Source of the DNA: JACNKJ01 sp964344565 | Lineage (GTDB): Bacteria; Krumholzibacteriota; Krumholzibacteriia; JACNKJ01 | Length of the DNA stretch: 64,000 nt | NCBI GenBank assembly: GCA_964344565.1 | Contig: CAYFNT010000001.1 | Span: forward strand, 248,001 to 312,000 | Direction of reading: 5' to 3' | Notes under the pieces: generated by a model | Told to the model about the DNA's origin: nothing | Seen by the model: the letters and a program-made list of their open reading frames with translations, nothing else | The model's database searches: none | In this document: positions 40,665-48,546 of the stretch, one piece after another | How the letters are laid out: the number at the start of each line of letters is the position of its first letter | Numbering within the stretch: position 1 is the stretch's first letter | Made by a program: the position numbers and the translations under genes

Positions 40665-40674
40665 TATGATAGCA
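40665..40674. promoter_or_regulatory. Near-palindromic -10 element between divergent genes
   Basis: CTATGATAG (40664-40672) reads as TATGAT on the plus strand, 41 bases above the DUF1800 start, and TGCTATCAT on the minus strand, facing the DUF1028 gene 124 bases away. It could serve both. Confidence 0.4.
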
Positions 40675-40710
40675 TCTGTTCAAGCCAGAAATTCCCGGAT
40701 TGGGGGAAGC

Positions 40711-42468
40711 ATGAATACGACGCGCTCAAGGCGCCGCGTGTTCGCGATTCGTCGCGGCATGCCGGCGGCTTTTCTTTTCATCGCGCTCGCTGGCTCCGCC
40801 CTCGCTCTCGATTCCGACTCCAACGCCAGCGCCGCCATGGATCACGCCGCCAGCCTCGACGATTTCGTCGGAGAGGCCGCGGATGTTCTCGATGACATGG
40901 CCATCACACCCGTTTTGGGTGGGCGCATCCCGCGGATGCCGGAACTCGAAGCCTGGGGCCCGCCATCGGGCGAAGCCCAACTGGACGCACGAGGCGGCAG
41001 GGAGGCCACCAGCGACTGGACACCCTACGCCGGCAGCTTCGACCTGCCCGAGGCGGCTCACCTGCTCCATCGAACGGTCATCGGCCCGCGTTTCAGCGAG
41101 ATGCTGGACGTGCAGGCCCAAGGTCTCGACGCCTCGGTGCAGGGTCTCCTGCTCAACGGCCTCGCGCCTGCGGCGCCCGGCGACTGGGCCACCGAACCGG
41201 TGCCGGACGTCAGCGACTGGACCCAGGAGATGGTCGACTCCCTGATACAGCTCTACGCCCAGAGGGTGGAGAAGCTGAGGCTCTGGTGGTGCGACGTCAT
41301 CCTGGAGGAGGGCGGAGGACTCGGCGGCAGTCCCACGCTGCGCGAGAGCATGACCCACTTCTGGCACGACCATTTCGCCACCGGCGCGCGGGACGTGATC
41401 ATTCCGCAGTCCATGTACGTGCAGAACCGGCTCTTACGCGACTACGCCCTGGGCAATTTCCGAGAACTCGTGCGCGAGATCTACAAGGATCCCGCCATGC
41501 TGCTCTGGCTCAACGGGCAGGATAACTACATCGGGCACATCAACGAGAACTTCGCTCGCGAGTTGCTCGAATTGTTCACCCTGGGCCTTGATCAGTACGA
41601 GCAGGACGACATCGTCGCCGCGGCGCGAGCCTTCACCGGCTGGTTCACCCTGGACGGCGTCACCAGCGTCTTCATTCCCGAGTACCACGACCCCGGCATC
41701 AAGATCTTCCTGAACCACGCGGGCAACTGGGACGGCGACGACATCGTCGACTTCATCTTCGAGGAAGAGGAGACCGCGCGCTTCATCTGCAGGAAGCTCT
41801 ACCGCTGGTTCATCGACGAGTATCCGGACGAAGCGCTCATCGAGGACCTGGCGGCCACCCTGCGCGCCAACGACTACGAGGTCGCGCCGGTGCTCGAGCG
41901 CATGCTGCTCAGCGAGCACTTCTTCGACGCGAACTTCCGCGGCAGCATCATCACCGATGGCGTGGACAAGAGCGTGGGCCTGCTTCGCAGCCTCTACATG
42001 GAAAACTTGAATCTCATGGACGGCTGGGACGAGGTCGTGGCCGGACCCAGCGCATGGACCTGGTACAGCATGATCACCTTCGGGCACCTGCTGCTGGATC
42101 CGCCCAACGTGGCCGGATGGCCCGGCTATCGCACCTGGATCAACGCCACCACCCTGACCGGTCGAAAGGCCCTCGACACCTCGGTGATCGACGGCGACTA
42201 CTACGGCTACGACCTGGAGATGCAGGCCGACGCCATCGCCATCGCCATGGAAACCATCGATCCCAACGACCCCTATCAGATCGTGGACGATTTCGCCCTC
42301 GCCTATTTCGGCATGCCTCCCACCGAGGCGGTCAGGCAGCGAATGATCGACGAACTGCTGCAGGGTTCCGAACCCTGGGAGTGGTCCATCTACAACACGG
42401 GGGCCGAAGCTCAGCTGCAGTTGCTGCTGAAACTCATCTTCCGCCTTCCCGATTTCCAGGCGAGGTGA
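40711..42468 (+). CDS. Exported DUF1800 protein
   Basis: 585 residues from ATG 40711 with GGGGGAA upstream. A signal peptide (MPAAFLFIALAGSALA) follows a basic start. The DUF1800 body is recognised by AAHLLHRTVIGPRFSEM, MTHFWHDHFATGARD, QNRLLRDYALGNFRELVREI, NENFARELLELFTLG and WPGYRTWINATTLTGR. DUF1800 genes almost always precede a DUF1501 gene, as here (3 bases apart). The molecular role is unknown; the pair is linked to exported polysaccharide-degrading or surface-associated functions in some lineages. Confidence 0.9.
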   Translation: MNTTRSRRRVFAIRRGMPAAFLFIALAGSALALDSDSNASAAMDHAASLDDFVGEAADVLDDMAITPVLGGRIPRMPELEAWGPPSGEAQLDARGGREATSDWTPYAGSFDLPEAAHLLHRTVIGPRFSEMLDVQAQGLDASVQGLLLNGLAPAAPGDWATEPVPDVSDWTQEMVDSLIQLYAQRVEKLRLWWCDVILEEGGGLGGSPTLRESMTHFWHDHFATGARDVIIPQSMYVQNRLLRDYALGNFRELVREIYKDPAMLLWLNGQDNYIGHINENFARELLELFTLGLDQYEQDDIVAAARAFTGWFTLDGVTSVFIPEYHDPGIKIFLNHAGNWDGDDIVDFIFEEEETARFICRKLYRWFIDEYPDEALIEDLAATLRANDYEVAPVLERMLLSEHFFDANFRGSIITDGVDKSVGLLRSLYMENLNLMDGWDEVVAGPSAWTWYSMITFGHLLLDPPNVAGWPGYRTWINATTLTGRKALDTSVIDGDYYGYDLEMQADAIAIAMETIDPNDPYQIVDDFALAYFGMPPTEAVRQRMIDELLQGSEPWEWSIYNTGAEAQLQLLLKLIFRLPDFQAR

Positions 42469-42471
42469 GTC

Positions 42472-44040
42472 ATGAACAGACGAGACTTTCTAGGCAAGAC
42501 CATGAAGCTCGTTGCCGGCGGGCTCATCCTTCCACCCCTGGGTCGGAGGGCGGGTGCCCAGGGCTGGTTCCCCGGAATGCCCGCGGGGCGGCTGCGCAGG
42601 ATGTCCGAGCTGGACGTTCTGGACGGCAAGATCCTCGTGATCCTCAATCTGAGCGGCGGCAACGACGGACTCAACACGGTGGTTCCCTACACCGACAACC
42701 TCTACTACACCGCGCGGCAGAACATCGCCGTGCAGCCGGGCGACGTGGTGCCCCTGGACGCCGACACGGGTCTGCATCCGGGCCTGACTCCCCTGCAGGG
42801 CCTCTGGGACGGCGGCCGCATGGCCATCGTGCGCGGAGTCGGCTATCCCCAGCCGAATCTTTCGCACTTCCGTTCCACGGACATCTGGTTCTCCGCCTCC
42901 TCCAGCAGCGAGGAAGTGGGCACGGGATGGCTGGCCCGCTATGTGGAGGCCATGTATCCGGAGTTCCCCGGCGAACTGCCCTTCGCACCCTACGGATTGC
43001 AGCAGGGCATCGCCCATGAGATTCCCCTCAAGGGAGATCGCGGGAACATCGGCGTGGTGGTGGACAACCCCGACACCTTCTTCCAGCTGGTGAATCAGAA
43101 TTACACCGGCGAATGGAACGACGAGTTGCCCGAGACCCGCGGCGGCGAGGAGCTGGGCTTCCTGCGCGAGGTGGATCAGGCCACCTTCGCCTACGCCGAC
43201 GCCATCGGTCAGGCGGCCGACGCGGGGGTGAACACGGTGGCCTATCCCCAGACGACCTTGGGCGTGCAGCTCGAGATCGTCGCGCGCCTCATCAGCGGCG
43301 CGCTGGATACGCCTCTCTATCTCACCGCCGAGTTCGGTTTCGACACCCATGTGAATCAGCTTGGGCAGCACGCCAATCTCATGGGATCCCTGGGCGGTTC
43401 GGTGGCGGCCTTCTTCCAGGACCTGGACAATCAGGGCCTCTCCGATCGCGTGGTTCTGGCCACCGTGTCGGAGTTCGGACGTCGGGTCGACGAGAACGGC
43501 GGATTCGGCACCGATCACGGCACGGCCGCTCCGCTCTTCGTCATGGGAGCGGGGGTCAACGGAGGATTCTACGGCACGAATCCGAATCTCTCCGATCTGG
43601 ATCCCAACGGAAACATGCACATGCAGCACGACTTCCGTCAGGTCTACTCGACCTTGCTGCAGGGGCACTTCCGGTCCAGCGAGTCCATGGCCAGCGACGT
43701 ACTCATGGGCGGCTTCGACACCATCGACTTCATGGACATCCTCACGGGAGTCGATACACCGCCCTCGTCCAATCGCCTGGCGGGGGCCTATCCCAATCCG
43801 ATTTCCCTGTCGCAATCGGGGCCCGTGCTCATCCAGTTCGAACTGGCCCGCAGTTCGAAGGTGGAGGTGCAGGTCTTCGACGTGAAGGGACGCCGGGTGT
43901 CGAATCTCGGAGGCCAGAGCTTCCCCGCGGGAAGCAATCGCCTGGTCTGGGAGGCCAAGGGCCTCTCAGCGGGCGTGTACATGGCCCGGGTCCGCGCCGG
44001 GAATTGGCAGGCCAGCGAGAAGCTGCTGCTTCTGCCCTGA
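42472..44040 (+). CDS. DUF1501 protein with Tat-like signal and FlgD-like sorting domain
   Basis: 522 residues. The N-terminus NRRDFLGK followed by a hydrophobic stretch (LVAGGLILPPL) is a twin-arginine signal. The DUF1501 body, part of the alkaline-phosphatase-like superfamily, shows ILVILNLSGGNDGLNTVVPY, LGQHANLMGSLGGSVAAFFQ, VVLATVSEFGRRVDENG, FGTDHGTAAPLFVMG and the closing HDFRQVYSTLLQ. The last 85 residues are the sorting domain (AYPNPISLSQSGPVLIQFEL, GVYMARV, KLLLLP). A folded, metal-loaded protein exported by Tat and then taken to the surface would fit. Confidence 0.9.
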   Translation: MNRRDFLGKTMKLVAGGLILPPLGRRAGAQGWFPGMPAGRLRRMSELDVLDGKILVILNLSGGNDGLNTVVPYTDNLYYTARQNIAVQPGDVVPLDADTGLHPGLTPLQGLWDGGRMAIVRGVGYPQPNLSHFRSTDIWFSASSSSEEVGTGWLARYVEAMYPEFPGELPFAPYGLQQGIAHEIPLKGDRGNIGVVVDNPDTFFQLVNQNYTGEWNDELPETRGGEELGFLREVDQATFAYADAIGQAADAGVNTVAYPQTTLGVQLEIVARLISGALDTPLYLTAEFGFDTHVNQLGQHANLMGSLGGSVAAFFQDLDNQGLSDRVVLATVSEFGRRVDENGGFGTDHGTAAPLFVMGAGVNGGFYGTNPNLSDLDPNGNMHMQHDFRQVYSTLLQGHFRSSESMASDVLMGGFDTIDFMDILTGVDTPPSSNRLAGAYPNPISLSQSGPVLIQFELARSSKVEVQVFDVKGRRVSNLGGQSFPAGSNRLVWEAKGLSAGVYMARVRAGNWQASEKLLLLP

Positions 44041-44054
44041 TCATCTATGATCAC

Positions 44055-44083
44055 CGGGGTCCCCGATCGGGGACCCCGTTCTA
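44055..44083 (+). terminator. Terminator after the DUF1800/DUF1501 pair
   Basis: 10-bp stem CGGGGTCCCC/GGGGACCCCG (44055-44064, 44069-44078) followed by TTCT. Confidence 0.65.
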
Positions 44084-44146
44084 ATTCCAAATGCCGCATT
44101 GATTTCAGCGCCTCCTGCTTCTACAATCGTGTCCAAAGGAGCGGTC

Positions 44147-45169
44147 ATGGACTGGATCAGATTTCCCAAGATCGATCTGCACCGGCATCTGGAGGGCTCC
44201 CTTCGCATGTCCTCGCTCGAGGAAATCGCCGCTAGTCCCGAGTACGAGGCTCCGGCGGAGGAGATCCACAGACTGCGCTCCCTGCTGGAGCTGACCGATT
44301 CCAAGCGGAATCCCGAGGCCTTTCTGGCCAAGTTTCCCATCATCAGGCGTTTCTTCGTCTCTCCCGAAGTCATCGAGCGCCTCGCCTACGAGGCGGTGGC
44401 CGATGCGGCCGGGGACGGTCTCGTCTATCTGGAGTTGCGATTCAATCCCACGGCCCTGGCCGAAGCCAGGGGCCTGACCCTGGAGCACGCGGCCGATTGC
44501 GTCATCGCCGGAGTGCGCCGCGCGGAAGCCGAGTTCGACATCCAGGTGCGCCTCATCGTCACGGTGAATCGCGCCGAGGCCATGACCGCCGGCAAGCTCC
44601 TGCAGGTCGCCGCGAAGAAGATGAACCAGGGCGTGGTGGGTATCGATCTGGCGGGGGACGAGGTGCACATCCCCGCCGATCCCTATGTGGAGCTTTTCGC
44701 GGAGGCCAATCGCATGGGCCTGGGAACCACCGCCCATGCGGGCGAGTGGGCGGGGGCCGAAAACGTGAGATTCGCGCTGGAGCACCTTAAGGCCGATCGC
44801 ATCGGCCACGGCATTCGCGTGGTGGACGACGGCGAGGTGATGGCCCTGGCGCGGGAGCGCGGCTGCCTCTTCGAGGTCTGCGTCACCAGCAATCTTCAGA
44901 CCGGCGCCGCCGAGGGCATGAGGCTGCATCCGCTCACCGCCATGCGGCGCGATCATGGGCTCAAGGTGACATTGAACACGGATGATCCCGGGCTGTCGAA
45001 GATTCGGCTGTCCGGCGAGATGGCACTGGTACACGCCGAGTTCGGATTCGATCCGAAGGAGATCAAGAGCATGACCCTCGACGCGGCCGGCGGCGCCTTT
45101 CTGGATCCGGCCGGTCGGATCTCGCTACGCCAGGCCTTGGAGGAAGATTTCAGAGCGCTGGGCCTTTAG
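44147..45169 (+). CDS. add: Adenosine deaminase
   Basis: 340 residues from ATG 44147 with AAAGGAG upstream. The zinc and catalytic motifs are all present: HxH in IDLHRHLEGSL, TTAHAGEW (catalytic Glu), DRIGHGIRVVDD and VTLNTDDPGLS. VTSNLQTGA matches the purine-pocket loop. It deaminates adenosine (and probably deoxyadenosine) to inosine in purine salvage, in the cytoplasm. An adenine deaminase or a related aminodeoxyfutalosine deaminase cannot be excluded from sequence alone. Single gene. Confidence 0.87.
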   Translation: MDWIRFPKIDLHRHLEGSLRMSSLEEIAASPEYEAPAEEIHRLRSLLELTDSKRNPEAFLAKFPIIRRFFVSPEVIERLAYEAVADAAGDGLVYLELRFNPTALAEARGLTLEHAADCVIAGVRRAEAEFDIQVRLIVTVNRAEAMTAGKLLQVAAKKMNQGVVGIDLAGDEVHIPADPYVELFAEANRMGLGTTAHAGEWAGAENVRFALEHLKADRIGHGIRVVDDGEVMALARERGCLFEVCVTSNLQTGAAEGMRLHPLTAMRRDHGLKVTLNTDDPGLSKIRLSGEMALVHAEFGFDPKEIKSMTLDAAGGAFLDPAGRISLRQALEEDFRALGL

Positions 45170-45276
45170 AATCCCAGCTCCGATCGAATGAATGGGTTTC
45201 AGGGTGCGGGATTGCTGATCGGCTTCCCCGGAGCTCGTTAAGTGTAAGTGAAAAAACGCGTTAAACGGGCCGGTCA

Positions 45277-45305
45277 TTGTCAGTGGGAGGCATCTGATCT
45301 AGAAT
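45277..45305 (+). promoter_or_regulatory. Promoter of the phosphatase-FecR-cyclase operon
   Basis: -35 TTGTCA (45277-45282), 17-base spacer, -10 TAGAAT (45300-45305), each one base from consensus. The leader to ATG 45404 is about 90 bases. The rest of the 234-base gap shows no other feature. Confidence 0.65.
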
Positions 45306-45403
45306 GAGGACAGCGCCATTTACCTTCTTTCTTGCGTTGACGGGCGGCCAGCGGTCAGGATCAGAAAACTTGCGAGTTTCGCCCCCGAGGATGGTGCATC
45401 GAC

Positions 45404-46672
45404 ATGCACACGAAGAAGAGCCGTATCGCCATGGACTGTGAAGCCGTCGCCCGGATACTCGAGGTATCCCGCAACCTGGCTCGGCCCATGGAGCTCAAGG
45501 AGCTTCTCACCGAGGTGGCCAACGCCGCCTGCGAGGTGCTCCACGCCGAGCGTTGCACGGTCTGGCTCTACGACGACGAGGCCAAGCAGTACGTGACCGA
45601 AGTGGTCATCGGAATGGAGTACATCCGCATTCCCTCCGATCGAGGGCTCGTGGGCAGTTGCGGCGCGAGCCGCGAAGTGATCAACGTGCCCGACTGCTAC
45701 GCCGATCCCCGCTTCGATCCCTCCACCGACAAGGAGTCGGGCTACCGCACCCGCTGCCTGCTGTCGGTTCCGCTCATCGGACTGGACGACGCGCTCATCG
45801 GCGTGCTGCAGATCCTCAATCGCAAGGGCGGACCCTTCGACGGAAACGACGTGGAAACCGCCACCGCCCTCTCCGCGCAGTGCGCCGTGGCGTTGCAGCG
45901 GGCCAGCATGCTCGAAGATCTCCTCGTCAAGGAGCGCCTGGAGCAGGAACTGGACGTGGCCAGGCAGATCCAGAGCGGCACCTTCCCCCGAAGGATGCCC
46001 GAACTCGATGGCTACGACGTGTTCGGCGTGTCCTATCCCGCCGAGGAGACCGGCGGCGACACATTCGATCTCATCGAGATGGACGGCGGATCTCTGGGCG
46101 TCCTGCTCGCCGACGCCACCGGGCACGGCGTGGGGCCGGCCCTGAGCGTCATCCAGGTGAGGTCGATGTTGAGGATGTCCGCGCGCCTGGACTGCGATCT
46201 GAAGGTGGCCTTCGAGGGGATCAACCGACAGCTCCAGGAAGACCTGCCGCCGGAACGTTTCGTGACGGCCCTGCTGGGCGTCCTGGATCCCAAGCGCCAT
46301 CGAGTGGACTACATCTCGGGAGGGCAGGGCCCTCTCTTCCATTTCCACGCCGCCACCGGCGAGGTGGAGCAGATCAAGCCCACGACCATGCCCATGGGCG
46401 TCCTGGCGACTCTTCCGGGGCTCGAGCTGCAGGCCATCGACATGGAACCCGGCGACATCTTCGCGCTGATCACCGACGGCATCCTGGAAGCGGAAAACGA
46501 ATCGGAAGAGGATTTCGGCGTGGATCGCACGCTGCAGATCATCTGCGACAACCACGATAAGAGCATGGAAGACCTGGTGAGCATACTGGTGGATGAAACC
46601 AGCAGCTTCGCGGGCGATTGCCCGCAGGCCGACGACATGACCATCCTGTTGCTGAAGCGACAGTCAAGCTGA
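45404..46672 (+). CDS. GAF-domain SpoIIE/RsbU-type PP2C phosphatase
   Basis: 422 residues, no signal peptide. GAF domain about 20-170 (AACEVLHAERCTVWLYDDEA, RGLVGSCGASREVINVPD, LLSVPLIGLDDALIGVLQIL). A linking helix with LEQELDVARQIQSGTFPRRM leads to the SpoIIE phosphatase (about 205-420): EETGGDTFDLIEMDGG, GVLLADATGHGVGPAL, YISGGQGPLFHFHAATG and DIFALITDGILEAENESEED, with the metal-binding aspartates in place. It removes a phosphate from a Ser/Thr of a protein, usually an anti-sigma antagonist. No partner is in the window. First gene of a five-gene operon. Confidence 0.9.
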   Translation: MHTKKSRIAMDCEAVARILEVSRNLARPMELKELLTEVANAACEVLHAERCTVWLYDDEAKQYVTEVVIGMEYIRIPSDRGLVGSCGASREVINVPDCYADPRFDPSTDKESGYRTRCLLSVPLIGLDDALIGVLQILNRKGGPFDGNDVETATALSAQCAVALQRASMLEDLLVKERLEQELDVARQIQSGTFPRRMPELDGYDVFGVSYPAEETGGDTFDLIEMDGGSLGVLLADATGHGVGPALSVIQVRSMLRMSARLDCDLKVAFEGINRQLQEDLPPERFVTALLGVLDPKRHRVDYISGGQGPLFHFHAATGEVEQIKPTTMPMGVLATLPGLELQAIDMEPGDIFALITDGILEAENESEEDFGVDRTLQIICDNHDKSMEDLVSILVDETSSFAGDCPQADDMTILLLKRQSS

Positions 46673-46694
46673 AGTGGAAAGAGGGGTTTAGGTG

Positions 46695-47813
46695 ATGCTT
46701 GAACGGAGAAACCGAAGGGTTCGGAGGGGAGCCGCCCTGGCCATGGGACTGATCCTGGCCCTGGCACCCGCCGGCCTCGCACAATTCTGCACGGACATGA
46801 CCGAAGGCCTGGACTTGAGCATGGAAGACCTCGGCCTGGGGATGACCGAGGTATTCTACCTCTCCGATTTCGATCCATCCGACACGGGGATGCATCCCAT
46901 CCTGTTCCGCTTTAGCATGAACAACACGGGGGGCGCCGACCGCACCCTCACCCTCGGCTTCGAGGTGAGTTCGGGCGAAGGCACCCTGGTGCAGGGAGAG
47001 TCCGACCCCTTCGTGCTGGCCGACGGCGAGATGAGATCCGCCACCAACCAGGACCTTTCCGACGCGGCCCATCCCTTCCAACTGGGATCCTACGACATCT
47101 CCGCGGCCGGCGACGATCTGGAGCAGGTGGTCACCCAGACGGGATACCTACCCGAGGGCGTGTACAGCTTCCGGCTCGCGCTCATCGAGGAGGGCGCGGG
47201 CGAACTCGAATACTGCTACCTGCGCACCCACGTGAGGAACCCGCGCACCGTCACCCTGACCTTCCCGGGCGGGCCCTTCGCCACGAGCCTGCCCCTCGAG
47301 AGCTCACTCCTGCCGCAGTTCCAGTGGGAGAGCCGGGCGGGGCGCTTCAGCTTCCGCCTCTGCCCAGTGCTTCCCGGGGACGGCAGCGGCGAGGAGGCCA
47401 TGGAGAATGAGCCGGTCTACGAGGACCTCGACTTCAGCACCGGCTTCTCGGGCACCCACAGCTATCTTTATCCGCCGAGCGCGGAGGTGCTCGATCACGG
47501 ACGCAGCTACTGCTGGCAGGTCGAGGCCATCGTTTTCACCTCCAGCGGCGAAATCCGCTTCCCCAGCGAGATCTTCTGCTTCGAAATGGAGGCGGGCGCT
47601 TCGCTGACTCCCTACGACGATCTGCTTCACGCCCTGCTTCTGCTGCTTCCGCCCGGCATGTTGGACGAGGTGCTCGGCAAGCTGCAGGGTTTCCAGTCCA
47701 CCGGTGAGATCACCGTGGACGGAATAACCGTATCGGACGACGAACTGCCTCTGCTCCTGGAGACCATGCTGTCCCAGGGATGGACGGTGGGACGGGTGGA
47801 GGTGGGGCCATGA
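46695..47813 (+). CDS. Exported protein of the FecR-cyclase operon
   Basis: 372 residues from an ATG (a GTG directly before it is an alternative). Signal peptide AALAMGLILALAPAGLAQFC. The mature protein has two beta-sandwich domains (about 40-190, LFRFSMNNTGGADRTLTLGF; about 190-300, FQWESRAGRFSFRLCPVLPG, SYCWQVEAIVFTSSGEIRFP), the second resembling a fibronectin-like fold with paired Cys. A helical end of about 60 residues contains LLHALLLLLPPGMLDEVLG and DDELPLLLETM. Similar exported proteins next to FecR are common in this kind of operon, but no name is known. The stop overlaps the FecR start. Confidence 0.75.
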   Translation: MLERRNRRVRRGAALAMGLILALAPAGLAQFCTDMTEGLDLSMEDLGLGMTEVFYLSDFDPSDTGMHPILFRFSMNNTGGADRTLTLGFEVSSGEGTLVQGESDPFVLADGEMRSATNQDLSDAAHPFQLGSYDISAAGDDLEQVVTQTGYLPEGVYSFRLALIEEGAGELEYCYLRTHVRNPRTVTLTFPGGPFATSLPLESSLLPQFQWESRAGRFSFRLCPVLPGDGSGEEAMENEPVYEDLDFSTGFSGTHSYLYPPSAEVLDHGRSYCWQVEAIVFTSSGEIRFPSEIFCFEMEAGASLTPYDDLLHALLLLLPPGMLDEVLGKLQGFQSTGEITVDGITVSDDELPLLLETMLSQGWTVGRVEVGP

Positions 47814-48517
47814 AGAGACTGACGAGCATCTTGCTGATCCTCGCGCTGCTCGGAATCCTGTCCGCGACGGCCGAGGAAGTGGCCGGAATGGCCGTGATCC
47901 TCAAGACCCTGGGTTCGGTGCAGCACGCTGCCGCGGGCGGCGATGTCTGGACGCCCGCCGAGCAGGGCCAGGTGCTGGCCTCCGGCGATCGCCTGCGCAC
48001 CGCTTCGGCCTCCGAAGTGGCCATCCTCTTCGTGGACGACAAGAGCTTGCTCAAGCTCGCCGAGGACACCGAGGTGACCCTGCACGCCAGCGCCGAGGGC
48101 CGTACGGTCTCCAAGCGCGTCTGGATGGGCGTGGGCGATCTCTGGGCCAAGGTGACCAAGCAGGACGATCCCCATTTCCAGGTGGAGACGCCCACCTCGG
48201 TGGCGTCGGTGAAGGGGTCGGAGTTCTACAGTCGCGAACGAGGCGATACGGGCAACCGACTCCACGCGATCTCGGGACGCTACGCCTACGGCAACGAATT
48301 CGGCCAGGTCGAGTTCGGCGCGGGATTCACCGGCAGCTCCGACGGCCAGCGACCGCCGGTCTCCCGGGCCACCCGGGACGACGAACTGCCCGGATTCGGC
48401 GGAATCAACGGCTACGGGCAGCTGGACGAGAACGGCGACCGGGAAATCCGCATCGGTTTCCGCAACGCGGAAGGCGAGACCCGCACGCTCATCATTCCTC
48501 TCGAGGAACCGGAATAG
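47810..48517 (+). CDS. FecR domain protein
   Basis: 235 residues, ATG overlapping the previous stop (ATGA). Signal peptide LTSILLILALLGILSATAEE. The FecR domain is clear: AVILKTLGSVQHA, WTPAEQGQVLASGDRLRTAS, SEVAILFVDDKSLLKLAEDT, WMGVGDLWAKVTK and VETPTSVASVKGSEFYS. The rest (about 150-235) is a Gly/Asp/Arg-rich tail. FecR domains pass a signal across the inner membrane to a sigma factor, or in other contexts bind a polymer in the periplasm; no sigma gene is here, so the second use or a signal to the downstream cyclase is more likely. Confidence 0.88.
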   Translation: MKRLTSILLILALLGILSATAEEVAGMAVILKTLGSVQHAAAGGDVWTPAEQGQVLASGDRLRTASASEVAILFVDDKSLLKLAEDTEVTLHASAEGRTVSKRVWMGVGDLWAKVTKQDDPHFQVETPTSVASVKGSEFYSRERGDTGNRLHAISGRYAYGNEFGQVEFGAGFTGSSDGQRPPVSRATRDDELPGFGGINGYGQLDENGDREIRIGFRNAEGETRTLIIPLEEPE

Positions 48518-48546
48518 GGGCTGCGTGCGCTTGAGAGGAATCGAAG

